From assembly GCA_964508975.1 (NCBI GenBank), contig CAZDVQ010000031.1, positions 1 to 50,719 on the forward strand: a stretch of 50,719 bases of DNA, in the 5' to 3' direction. Positions 7,275 through 15,332 of this stretch are shown here, in pieces; position 1 is the stretch's first letter, and each line of letters begins with the position of its first letter. A program made the position numbers and the translations under genes. The DNA comes from CAZDVQ01 sp964508975. Lineage in GTDB: Bacteria > Bacteroidota > Bacteroidia > Chitinophagales > Saprospiraceae. The notes below the pieces were generated by a model. It saw only the letters and a program-made list of their open reading frames with translations. It was not told the origin of the DNA and did not search any database.

Positions 7275-9326
7275 ATGCCCATCCCCTACCCTATAGCGAT
7301 AAATATAACCCACATGTGTAATCACATTGCCCGAATGTTGACTATCGTTGGCTTGTTTACCAGTAGTCTGGTACATGCACAAACCGACACCATCTGGTCC
7401 ATCGACATCAATACCATTACCGTTCAGGCCGACAACAACAGTCCCAAACAAGCTGCCGAATGGTACCTCAAACATAAACAAAACGCTGGTTTAGAAGATA
7501 TTTTAAGTAAGATACCCGGTGTAAACCTTACCGCTCGTGGCCCTTACGGCATGGAGCCTATGGTGCGGGGCATGTCGGGTGGTCAAACGACCATATTGAT
7601 TGACGGGATGCATTTGCATGGCGCTTGTACCGATAGGATGGACCCTTCAACTATTTACATTGAACCGGTCAACTTGGAATCCATTAGTGTGAAAACGGAT
7701 GATGGCTCGGCCATGTTAGCCTCTACCCCTGGAGGGCTGGTTCAGATGAAGCTCAAAGAAGCCCAAACCAGTGCCAGCCCTGCTTGGTCGCTTGGCCTCG
7801 GTAGCCGTTGGCATTCTAATGCTCCTGGTATCCATACTTCGGCCAATATTGACTATGCTGCACCCAAATGGGGTATCCGTTTTAGCGGCGTGCACCGTAA
7901 AGTAAACAACTACACTGACGGTTCAGGGCAAAAGATAGCCTTGTCGCGTTACGAGAAAGCCAACGGGCACCTGAACGTAGTGTATAAACCGAGTAGCAAA
8001 TACCTGCTAAAACTTGATTTCATTGGCGATTTTGCAGGTTTCATCGGTTATCCAGCCCTTCCTATGGATGTTGGATACGCCCAAGCGTACATCGGGGCAA
8101 TTACCTACAAACAGCTAGAACCAAAGGGCAAATGGAACGGTACAGAGTTTAAGCTATATGCCAACACGGTAATCCATGCCATGGACGATACTAAAAGGGA
8201 TAGCGTGCCCATGCATATGGACATGCCCGGCTGGTCGAGCGTGATTGGCGCTTATGCCCAATCGAACTTGGTACTGAGCGATAAAACATTGCTCTCGTTG
8301 AGGGCTGATGCCTCGAGCACTAAACTAAAAGCCGAGATGACCATGTACGTACCCGGCGAAAACCCAATGTTCATGTTGACCTGGCCTGAAAATCGCCAGA
8401 GTTTATTGAATATAGCCGTTCAGGCGCAACATATGCTCAACAACAAGCTATCGGTTTATGGTACTGCTCGTATAGGTGCAGCACACCAGGATGTGCTTGA
8501 CGACTTTGGTGCATCGCAGTTTGAAGTGTTTAACTACGACGTGAAAAAAGTCCGGATTTCTGTCCCTTTCTTGTTTGAATTAGGCACTAAATATTTCAGT
8601 AAACACTGGGAGTTCAGCCTGAGTGCACAACAAGGTAGCCGTGCTCCAACCGCCTCGGAACTATATGGATTTTATCTGTTCAATGCATTAGATGCACATG
8701 ACTACATTGGCAACCCTGATTTAAAAAATGAATCCTTCTTTAAAGTGGAAGGAAAGGCCCAGTTCAAGTCGAAGTATTTCAACATCATGGTAAAGCCCTA
8801 CTGGCAGCATTTGAACCAATATATTTATGGCGAGTCGCGCAACAGCTGGTCGGCCATGACCATTGGTGCGGCGGGTGTTCGTCAATTTGTGAATTACAGC
8901 TCGGCACAAATAAGTGGCTTTGAAGCTGGCTTGAGCGGTTCCTTGAGGAAATTTTTAAGCTATTATATTGCTAGCTCCTACACCCGTGCACAATTTGAAG
9001 ATGGCTCGGCTGTACCCTTTATATCACCGCTTCAGCACAATATAGGCGTATCATTCCAGTGGAAAGGCTTTAGGGCCTTGTTGGACCAACAATGGGCATT
9101 GGCTCAAAACAGGTATAACCCATATTTTGGCGAGGATGCAACACCCGCTTGGTGGAGGCTCAGCTTGCGCATGTCGTACAAACATAAAATAGGCAAAGCT
9201 GGAACTTTAGAATGGCAAGTCGGTGCTGAAAATTTAACCAACGCCAGTTATTACACCCATACAGATTGGCAGAATCTGCGCAGGCCTGGTCGGGGATTCT
9301 ACGCCGGCTTAAGCTGGTCCTATTAA
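7275..9326 (+). CDS. TonB-dependent outer-membrane receptor, OprC-like (probable copper uptake)
   Basis: 683 residues from the first ATG; starts at 7314 (MCNHIARM) or 7335 (MLTIVGLF) fit the signal peptide ...SLVHA|Q better. The plug domain covers about residues 45-160 ('PGVNLTARGPYGMEPMVRGM', 'TTILIDGMHLHG'), the 22-strand barrel the rest, ending in an aromatic residue (LSWSY). The plug holds Cys118-x3-Met122 in 'HGACTDRMDPSTIYIEP' and the barrel has His301-x-Met303 in 'NTVIHAMDD'. These are the CxxxM and HxM copper ligands described for Pseudomonas OprC. A Met/His cluster ('VPMHMDMPGW', 312-320) follows. With the Met-rich lipoprotein upstream, copper import is the best call. It lies next to the copper-containing cytochrome oxidase cluster. 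Confidence 0.9.
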   Translation: MPIPYPIAINITHMCNHIARMLTIVGLFTSSLVHAQTDTIWSIDINTITVQADNNSPKQAAEWYLKHKQNAGLEDILSKIPGVNLTARGPYGMEPMVRGMSGGQTTILIDGMHLHGACTDRMDPSTIYIEPVNLESISVKTDDGSAMLASTPGGLVQMKLKEAQTSASPAWSLGLGSRWHSNAPGIHTSANIDYAAPKWGIRFSGVHRKVNNYTDGSGQKIALSRYEKANGHLNVVYKPSSKYLLKLDFIGDFAGFIGYPALPMDVGYAQAYIGAITYKQLEPKGKWNGTEFKLYANTVIHAMDDTKRDSVPMHMDMPGWSSVIGAYAQSNLVLSDKTLLSLRADASSTKLKAEMTMYVPGENPMFMLTWPENRQSLLNIAVQAQHMLNNKLSVYGTARIGAAHQDVLDDFGASQFEVFNYDVKKVRISVPFLFELGTKYFSKHWEFSLSAQQGSRAPTASELYGFYLFNALDAHDYIGNPDLKNESFFKVEGKAQFKSKYFNIMVKPYWQHLNQYIYGESRNSWSAMTIGAAGVRQFVNYSSAQISGFEAGLSGSLRKFLSYYIASSYTRAQFEDGSAVPFISPLQHNIGVSFQWKGFRALLDQQWALAQNRYNPYFGEDATPAWWRLSLRMSYKHKIGKAGTLEWQVGAENLTNASYYTHTDWQNLRRPGRGFYAGLSWSY

Positions 9327-9369
9327 AAAAAAGCAGGATGGAATCGTGATATTGAATTCCATCCTGCTT
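9325..9369. terminator. Terminator between convergent genes
   Basis: A 14 bp stem (9331-9344 with 9356-9369, AAGCAGGATGGAAT) is followed on the minus strand by eight T (A-run 9325-9332). It ends the 9379 gene and may stop transcripts from the receptor gene on the plus strand less efficiently. Confidence 0.8.
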
Positions 9370-9378
9370 CTAAATGGT

Positions 9379-10047
9379 TTAGAATATACTGTTCAAGCGT
9401 ACTTCAAACCCGATATCCATGTACATGAGTAGCGGAAAATCGGGGTTATCCAGTACCATCATCTGGTGACCAGTTTCAGCGTTGCTGAAGGTACGTGCAT
9501 AGATACCTTGGAAGGGGTTAATACGTTCCTCGTCGAACTCGAGGTACTTAGTCTTTTCCGCTTGGTTATAGCTTCGGGCCAACATGATGGTTAGCGAAAA
9601 CTGGGCGGGTTTCCCCTCGTCGTTGAGTTCCAGTTTAAAATTTTCAACATTACCATCGCCAAGGTCTACGGGTACAGCTTTTCCTTTCATGAGCTGGCTA
9701 AAAAGCGCTCTAGAGAGCCAAACACTAGTTTCGTTTTCGAGGGCCAAATCGCCAGATTCAAAGTAATTATGCAGGGTGGTGGCATTATCCATAGTTGATT
9801 TATCCATGGTAATTGAGCCAGATTCCCCGTAGCCATTATCGCCCAAGGCAAAGTCAAAGCTTAGTTTATCTTTGCTCATGTGGGTTATTTTGATGGTAAA
9901 ACTATAATCGTCTTCACCATTTGTCACCGTGTAGTTGAGCACGGTACCTTCACAAATGAGGCAGGCTTTGGGATCGAGTTTAGCAAGCGACTGGGCTTGG
10001 CCATTAAGGTAAAAACCGAAGCACAGCAGGAACAGGATTTTTTTCAT
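9379..10047 (-). CDS. Secreted protein of unknown function
   Basis: 222 residues from the Met at 10047 (MKKILFLLCFGFYLNGQAQS), a good signal peptide cleaved after GQA or AQ. The frame extends upstream to 10089, but the promoter box at 10070-10077 puts the transcript start below that ATG. The mature part has two Cys (KACLICEG) and beta-strand-rich sequence without a family that I recognise. It is monocistronic, with a terminator directly behind it, and convergent with the copper receptor gene. Function unknown. Confidence 0.75.
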   Translation of the reverse strand: MKKILFLLCFGFYLNGQAQSLAKLDPKACLICEGTVLNYTVTNGEDDYSFTIKITHMSKDKLSFDFALGDNGYGESGSITMDKSTMDNATTLHNYFESGDLALENETSVWLSRALFSQLMKGKAVPVDLGDGNVENFKLELNDEGKPAQFSLTIMLARSYNQAEKTKYLEFDEERINPFQGIYARTFSNAETGHQMMVLDNPDFPLLMYMDIGFEVRLNSIF

Positions 10048-10069
10048 AGGTAAGGGGTTTATCTTTATC

Positions 10070-10077
10070 CAAAGATA
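10070..10077 (-). promoter_or_regulatory. Promoter -7 box TATCTTTG
   Basis: TATCTTTG on the minus strand matches TAnnTTTG; no clear TTG lies 17-23 bp upstream. Transcription would start near 10063, leaving a ~16 nt leader to the ATG at 10047. This decides the start of the 9379-10047 gene. Confidence 0.5.
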
Positions 10078-10140
10078 AGGGAAAACCACATGGCATGGGG
10101 CTACGGTAATTACCGTAAAAATTCATTGGATGAAAAATGA

Positions 10141-10308
10141 TTTTTGGGCGTTGCGCCGCTACCGCGTCGCCGCTGTCCTGCGGGGTTCGTGCGGTCGCGT
10201 TGCTCCCTTACGGAGCACTTCGTGGTTCGCGGTGCTCCGTGCTTTGCACCAGCCGCTAGCGCGGCTGCCCTCCGGCCAGCTAACGCAGGCTTCTTGCGCT
10301 GGCTAGGC
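10141..10308 (+). repeat. GC-rich multi-hairpin repeat, copy R3
   Basis: Longest copy. It starts TTTTTGGGCGTTGCGCCGCT, contains GGGGTTCGTGCGGTCGCG as the core, a palindrome-rich middle (GGAGCACTTCGTGGTTCGCGG; CGCTAGCGCGGC) and the tail CCTCCGGCCAGCTAACGC. It fills the gap between two minus-strand genes and is itself in plus orientation. Confidence 0.75.
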
Positions 10309-10393
10309 AAAAACAACGCTTTAGCATAATTTTAATCTTTGAAAATCATAGTTTTACGCATAAGGCAATCCATAGCTCACGTTAAAATAAAAA

Positions 10394-10425
10394 ATCCCCA
10401 AGGTTTCGAAGCCTTGGGGATTTAT
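10394..10425 (-). terminator. Terminator of the act-cox gene block
   Basis: TCCCCAAGG (10395-10403) pairs perfectly with CCTTGGGGA (10412-10420). On the minus strand the hairpin is followed by ATTTTTTATTTTA. It stands 23 bp past the stop of the last cox gene, so the respiratory block ends here. Confidence 0.85.
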
Positions 10426-10447
10426 GTAGCGATATAGGCAGAAAGGA

Positions 10448-10873
10448 TTAGAATACTTTCGCTTCGTTCGACAAATCTTTAGCGGGGACAAACCCTTGCG
10501 TTTTGTTCGTCGATTGTTCTTTTTCAACTTCTTTACCATCATTGCGGCGGCGTTCCCAGTAATTACCTTCCCAAAGGAAGGCGATGATGGCCCAAACCAA
10601 CAAGAGTGTAGGTAAAATAACCGTCATAGCCATTGATTTAACTTCATGACCTAAGTGCATGAATTCCATGACAATGAATTTGGCTTTGTAAGCACTTAAG
10701 GCAATCATGATTAAAATCATGACAAAGAATCGGAGAATCCCGTTTAAACGGAAGCCTTCAATGAGGTGCCCATTACCAAACAATGCAATGAGTACTTCAA
10801 CAATCGTTACAGCGAGCAAGATCCAGAACCCTTTCCAGGCGCCCTTCTTGGCATCTTCGTAGCTAATATTCAT
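10448..10873 (-). CDS. coxD: Cytochrome c oxidase subunit IV (prokaryotic COX4/CyoD type)
   Basis: 141 residues with three membrane segments (about 17-35, 45-65 and 80-102) and a charged C-terminal tail. 'FRLNGILRFFVMILIMIALSAYKAKFIVMEFMHLGHE' fits the prokaryotic COX4 family: 'KAKFIVMEFMHL' is typical of the copies that accompany Bacteroidota caa3 oxidases. It is the last gene of the cluster, 37 bp after coxC, and a strong terminator follows. The subunit helps assembly and stability of the oxidase and carries no metal. The Sco and DUF420 genes that often continue this cluster in related genomes do not follow here. Confidence 0.88.
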   Translation of the reverse strand: MNISYEDAKKGAWKGFWILLAVTIVEVLIALFGNGHLIEGFRLNGILRFFVMILIMIALSAYKAKFIVMEFMHLGHEVKSMAMTVILPTLLLVWAIIAFLWEGNYWERRRNDGKEVEKEQSTNKTQGFVPAKDLSNEAKVF

Positions 10874-10910
10874 GGTAAATACAGTTTATTGATTAAGGAA
10901 AAGGAATCGA

Positions 10911-11876
10911 TTAAAGTAGGTAGAAGGCAAGGAATACGAAAACCCAAACCAAGTCCACAAAGTGCCAGTAAAGGCCCATTTTTTCAACCATTTCGTAGCC
11001 GTTACCGCGAGCAATGTAAACGCCGCCAGCCACGTTGATCGTGATAATGATCAAGAAAACTACGCCTGAAAGTACGTGGAAACCGTGGAAGCCTGTGATA
11101 AAGAAGAACAAGGCACCGAATGCTCTAGGTCCAACTTCTTCGCGCATTACCTCACCACTAGAGGTTTTGAAGGCTGCATGTTGAAGAACATGTGTATCGT
11201 GGCTATAGGTAATCAGGTATGGATCTTTCTTTTTAAAAGTTTTACCAACATGGCTATGACCTTGGTGGTCAACTTTTTCGTAATAACGTTTGCCATCGGC
11301 TCCGAGATAATAAGTATCTGTAGCGCCGTGAACTTCTTCGCTTACCTTTTTAAAACCAGCTGCCTCGAGTTCGGCACCGCTCATGTAAGTACCTTCGTTC
11401 AAGTGTGCAGAGAATGGGTTTGTGTAGATGCTCATACCCTCACCGTTCATCAAGTTGTTCCATTCCCAAGCTTGGCAACTAAGGAAGGTAGCACCACCAA
11501 TGATAGTAAACAACATCCATTTTACAACACCATCTTTGTTTTCGCGATGACCCTCTTGTACAGCACGGACCATCGTTACAGAAGAAACGATGAGGACGAA
11601 TGTCATGAAGGTTACGAAAATCAAGGGGAGGTTGGTGTGGCCGGCAAAAGGAGCTGTCTTGAAAACAAAATCCGGAACGGGCCAAGTAGGCATACTAAAG
11701 CGTAATGCGCCGTATGCGATAAGGAAGCCAGCAAAGGTAAATGCATCAGATAGGAGGAAGTACCACATCATGAGTTTACCATAGCTGGTTTTGAAGGGCG
11801 ATTTACCACCCATCCACAATTCAGCTGACTCATTGCCCGAGTGAGCGTGTGATGCAACGTTTGATTCAGTAGCCAT
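10911..11876 (-). CDS. coxC: Cytochrome c oxidase subunit III (long form)
   Basis: 321 residues, seven-helix-type subunit III. Typical ends: 'GKLMMWYFLLSDAFTFAGFLIAYGALRF' near residues 33-60 and the C-terminal 'MGLYWHFVDLVWVFVFLAFYLL'. A ~90-residue hydrophilic insertion (about 135-225, 'NEGTYMSGAELEAAGFKKVS...') separates membrane parts; it is a periplasmic or cytoplasmic loop of unknown role. It follows a shorter subunit III gene by 47 bp. In Bacteroidota two adjacent subunit-III-type genes are usual. The subunit supports the D proton path and the stability of subunit I. Confidence 0.9.
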   Translation of the reverse strand: MATESNVASHAHSGNESAELWMGGKSPFKTSYGKLMMWYFLLSDAFTFAGFLIAYGALRFSMPTWPVPDFVFKTAPFAGHTNLPLIFVTFMTFVLIVSSVTMVRAVQEGHRENKDGVVKWMLFTIIGGATFLSCQAWEWNNLMNGEGMSIYTNPFSAHLNEGTYMSGAELEAAGFKKVSEEVHGATDTYYLGADGKRYYEKVDHQGHSHVGKTFKKKDPYLITYSHDTHVLQHAAFKTSSGEVMREEVGPRAFGALFFFITGFHGFHVLSGVVFLIIITINVAGGVYIARGNGYEMVEKMGLYWHFVDLVWVFVFLAFYLL

Positions 11877-11923
11877 TAGCTTAGAAATAATTCAGTTATA
11901 GTTAAACGGTTAAGTCTCTAGAG

Positions 11924-12502
11924 TTAAGGTTGTTGTGTAATAAAGAAAACGAGCAAGTAGATCCACAACACATCTACGAAATGCCAGTAAGTTATTGTCA
12001 ACTCAAGATTTAGAATTCTCTTGGGTGTAATGTTGAATTTTGTAGTAAAAGCCTTGATGGTAGCAAGTAACAAGGCGCAAATACCGCCAAGCACGTGTAA
12101 CACGTGCATTCCAGTAACTAAAAGTAAAAAGCTACCAGAAACATTACCATGTAAGGTAATACCAATTTCTTTAAGTTGCATCCAGCCTTGATATTGGGCA
12201 ATAATGAAAGCCAATCCCAAGAAAAACGAACCTAAGAGCAATGCCTTGTACAGCGTTTCTTTCCCTTCTTTAAAGGAAATTAAGGCTCCATGAACAAGAA
12301 TACTACTTGCAATGATAAAGCCTGTGCTAAAGAAAAAGGCATCAGGTAATTTAAAGTACTGCCAATTACCAGCTGCTTGTCGAACTACAATTGCACTGGT
12401 GAAAGCTGCAAAAAGCATAATAATACTTGCCATAGCAATCCACAACGCAAAGCGTTTAGGATGAATTCGTCGTGGCTGTGTAGTTGCGATAGCTTTGTTC
12501 AT
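11924..12502 (-). CDS. coxC: Cytochrome c oxidase subunit III (short form)
   Basis: 192 residues with five membrane helices. 'RFALWIAMASIIMLFAAFTSAIVVRQ' at the N-terminus, 'GMHVLHVLGGICALL' in the middle and 'LTITYWHFVDVLWIYLLVFF' at the end are hallmarks of heme-copper oxidase subunit III. The start at 12502 is only 3 bp after the ctaB stop, so the two are translated together. This five-helix form next to the seven-helix form suggests two paralogous III-type subunits in one oxidase. Which one packs against subunit I cannot be told from sequence. Confidence 0.9.
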   Translation of the reverse strand: MNKAIATTQPRRIHPKRFALWIAMASIIMLFAAFTSAIVVRQAAGNWQYFKLPDAFFFSTGFIIASSILVHGALISFKEGKETLYKALLLGSFFLGLAFIIAQYQGWMQLKEIGITLHGNVSGSFLLLVTGMHVLHVLGGICALLLATIKAFTTKFNITPKRILNLELTITYWHFVDVLWIYLLVFFITQQP

Positions 12503-12505
12503 AAT

Positions 12506-13408
12506 CTAAATCTTATCTATCAGTAAAGCGATAAGTGTAACCGGCAAGTAAAGGAAAGAACTGAAGAGCAATTTCCTCGCAGATGCATTATCTAAATTGC
12601 GGTAAAGCATAAAAGCATACCAGCAATAAATTGCTGTAACGACGAGTGTGATTCCTACGGCAAGTACACCAGTCATACCAAACCACCAGGGTAAAAATGC
12701 TACGGGGATCAACATCAAAGCGTACAAAATACACTGCAATGCTGTTTGTCTATCACGGCCTTCAACTGAAGGAAGCATCTTGAACCCAGCTTTTTGGTAA
12801 TCGTCATATCCCAACCAACCGATGGCCCAAAAATGAGGGAACTGCCAAAAAAACTGAATACTGAATAGTACCCAAGCTTGTACGTTCAACTCACCGGTTG
12901 CTGCGACCCAGCCAATCATCATAGGAAGAGCGCCTGGTATAGCACCAATCCATACTGAAACGGGAGAAACCCTTTTCATAGGAGTATAGACAAATGCATA
13001 CAAAATCAATGACAAAGAACTTAAGATAGCAGCTATAGGATTAAACACCAGCGCAAATATCAAGATGCCTAAAACACTCATGATACCAGCGGCAAGTACA
13101 GCTTCCTGTGGCTCCATACGACCAGTAGCCAGGGGGCGATCGGCAGTGCGGGCCATTAGCCTATCATAATCTTTTTCTAAGACCTGATTTAAGGCATTGG
13201 CTGCTCCTGTAACGAAGAAACCCGCAAGGCATAACCAAAGTAATCCAACGATGTCAAACTGACCTTTAATGCCCATCGCAAAAGCGATACAAGCAGAAAA
13301 TACGACGAGTCCTGTCAATCTCAACTTGGTAAGCAACTGGTAGTCTGACAACTTACTTTTAAGTAGTACTGTCCAACTGCTCGTCGAAGATTTTGTGTTG
13401 AAGCCCAA
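12506..13408 (-). CDS. ctaB: Protoheme IX farnesyltransferase (heme O synthase)
   Basis: 300 residues, UbiA-family membrane prenyltransferase with about nine helices. It transfers farnesyl to heme B to make heme O, the precursor of the heme A needed by the oxidase. The Mg-binding signature is 'NQVLEKDYDRLMARTADRPL' (residues 74-93, with the Asp-rich part and R-T-x-x-R-P), and the second Asp motif is 'GYDDYQKAGFKML'. It lies between coxA (16 bp) and the short coxC (3 bp), the standard place in this phylum. No heme A synthase (ctaA) is in the window. Confidence 0.93.
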   Translation of the reverse strand: MGFNTKSSTSSWTVLLKSKLSDYQLLTKLRLTGLVVFSACIAFAMGIKGQFDIVGLLWLCLAGFFVTGAANALNQVLEKDYDRLMARTADRPLATGRMEPQEAVLAAGIMSVLGILIFALVFNPIAAILSSLSLILYAFVYTPMKRVSPVSVWIGAIPGALPMMIGWVAATGELNVQAWVLFSIQFFWQFPHFWAIGWLGYDDYQKAGFKMLPSVEGRDRQTALQCILYALMLIPVAFLPWWFGMTGVLAVGITLVVTAIYCWYAFMLYRNLDNASARKLLFSSFLYLPVTLIALLIDKI

Positions 13409-13424
13409 GGTTAATGGTTTCTAA

Positions 13425-15278
13425 TTAGTGAATGTCTTTTTCGTCAGGTCCAATTGGTTCTGTTTGCGGAATGAACTCACGACCATCTTTAGCATAGTCG
13501 TAAGCCCAACGGTGAACCTCTGGAATTGCACCAGGCCAGTTACCGTGAATATGCTCAATTGGTGTAGTCCATTCCAAGGTAGTAGCATTGTATGGATTTT
13601 GAACCGTCATCTTACGACCTTTGAAGATACTGTAGAAGAAGTTTACAATAAATACAACCTGGAAAGCAAAAGCTAAGATAGCTGCTATCGTTATAAACTT
13701 ATTCAATGTATCGAACTGAGAGAAAGAATCAAACATGTCAAAGCGGTAGTAACGACGCGGAACGCCTGCCATACCCATGTAGTGCATTGGCCAGAAAACG
13801 GCGTAAGCACCAATCAAAGTTCCCCAGTAGTGAATTTGACCTAAGGTTTCATTCATGAAACGGCCATACATACGTGGGAACCAGTGGTAGACACCAGCAA
13901 ACATACCAAAGAATGCTGCAACACCCATTACAATATGGAAGTGGGCTACAACGAAATAAGTATCGTGCAACTGAATGTCAATAGAAGAGTTACCCAAGAA
14001 GATACCAGTTAAACCGCCGGAGATAAACATCGAAACAAATCCGATACTAAACAACATGGCCGTATTATAACGGATATTACCACCCCAGAGTGTCGCAATC
14101 CAGTTAAACACCTTAACAGCAGAAGGTACTGCAATAATCAGTGTAAATACTACGAAAATACTTCCAATGAATGGGTTAATACCAGCCATGAACATGTGGT
14201 GAGCCCAAACTAAGAACGAAAGCACACCAATAGCTAAGATAGAGAATACCATCGCCTTATAGCCAAAGATCGGCTTACGAGCATGCACAGAGAGAACCTC
14301 TGAAACGATACCCATTGCTGGTAGGATGATAATGTATACCTCAGGGTGACCTAAGAACCAGAATAAGTGTTGGTATAGAATTGGACTACCACCTACTCTA
14401 TCCGTCAAGGCTTCACCTGCAACATAAATCTCATTCAAGTAGAAGCTGGTTTCGAGACTGCGATCCATTACCAACATGAAGAAACCCGATGCCAGTACAG
14501 GGAAAGACAACAAACCAAGGATAGCAGTTACAAAGAATGCCCAAATAGTCAAAGGCATCCGGAACATACTCATTCCCTTGGTGCGCATGTTTAAGATGGT
14601 GGTAATATAGTTAATACCACCTAGAAGTACTGACACTACAAATAATACTAGACTCACCAACCACAAGGTCATACCTGCTTTTGAACCATCAGAGGCCTGA
14701 GGAAGTGCACTCAATGGAGGATATGCAACCCAACCACCCGAGAACGGACCTGTGTTGAGGAATAATGAGATGAACATAACCAAACCAGCCAAGAAGAAGA
14801 ACCAGTATGACAACATGTTCAACAATGGCGAAGCCATATCTCGGGCACCAATCTGATAAGGAATAAGCAAGTTACTAAATGTACCGCTTAATCCCGCAGT
14901 GAGTACAAAGAACACAATCACCGTACCGTGCATCGTTACCAACGCATAGTAAAACTGAGGGTCGAGCACACCTAGACCAGTAGCTGCATCAATTTGAATC
15001 CACTTACCGAGTACAGGACGTAACCATGCGAAGTCTTCTAATGGGAAACCAAGCTGTAAGCGGAATACCAAAGACATCAAGCCACCCATAACGCCCCAGA
15101 AAATACCTGTAATCAGGAACTGTTTAGCGATCATTTTGTGATCCATACTGAAGATGTACTTCGTCACGAAAGTTGACTGGTACTTGTCGCCATGGTGATC
15201 ATCATGGTGGTCATCATGACCGTGATGTTCATGTGTTCCGTGGAGCAACTCTTCTTTGTTAATATCCGTATTTGCCAT
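13425..15278 (-). CDS. coxA: Cytochrome c oxidase subunit I
   Basis: 617 residues, twelve-helix core. It binds low-spin heme, high-spin heme and CuB and reduces oxygen. Visible markers: 'MHGTVIVFFVLTAG' (heme ligand region), 'HLFWFLGHPEVYI' (CuB His, cross-linked Tyr and the Glu of the D path, A1-like), 'WAHHMFMAGINPF' (two CuB His) and 'HDTYFVVAHFHIVMG' (heme ligands). The N-terminus has a His/Asp-rich tail, 'HGTHEHHGHDDHHDDHHGD' (residues 13-31), before the first helix; such tails may hold copper or zinc. It lies 54 bp after coxB and 16 bp before ctaB. Confidence 0.96.
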   Translation of the reverse strand: MANTDINKEELLHGTHEHHGHDDHHDDHHGDKYQSTFVTKYIFSMDHKMIAKQFLITGIFWGVMGGLMSLVFRLQLGFPLEDFAWLRPVLGKWIQIDAATGLGVLDPQFYYALVTMHGTVIVFFVLTAGLSGTFSNLLIPYQIGARDMASPLLNMLSYWFFFLAGLVMFISLFLNTGPFSGGWVAYPPLSALPQASDGSKAGMTLWLVSLVLFVVSVLLGGINYITTILNMRTKGMSMFRMPLTIWAFFVTAILGLLSFPVLASGFFMLVMDRSLETSFYLNEIYVAGEALTDRVGGSPILYQHLFWFLGHPEVYIIILPAMGIVSEVLSVHARKPIFGYKAMVFSILAIGVLSFLVWAHHMFMAGINPFIGSIFVVFTLIIAVPSAVKVFNWIATLWGGNIRYNTAMLFSIGFVSMFISGGLTGIFLGNSSIDIQLHDTYFVVAHFHIVMGVAAFFGMFAGVYHWFPRMYGRFMNETLGQIHYWGTLIGAYAVFWPMHYMGMAGVPRRYYRFDMFDSFSQFDTLNKFITIAAILAFAFQVVFIVNFFYSIFKGRKMTVQNPYNATTLEWTTPIEHIHGNWPGAIPEVHRWAYDYAKDGREFIPQTEPIGPDEKDIH

Positions 15279-15332
15279 TATTCAGCACGTTTAAAATTAA
15301 CCTATAATTTTCCTTATAATTGAACTAGTGAA

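Noticed and set aside
9584..9766. Plus-strand 60-codon frame opposite the secreted protein at 9379-10047
   Set aside because: Antisense shadow without promoter or similarity.
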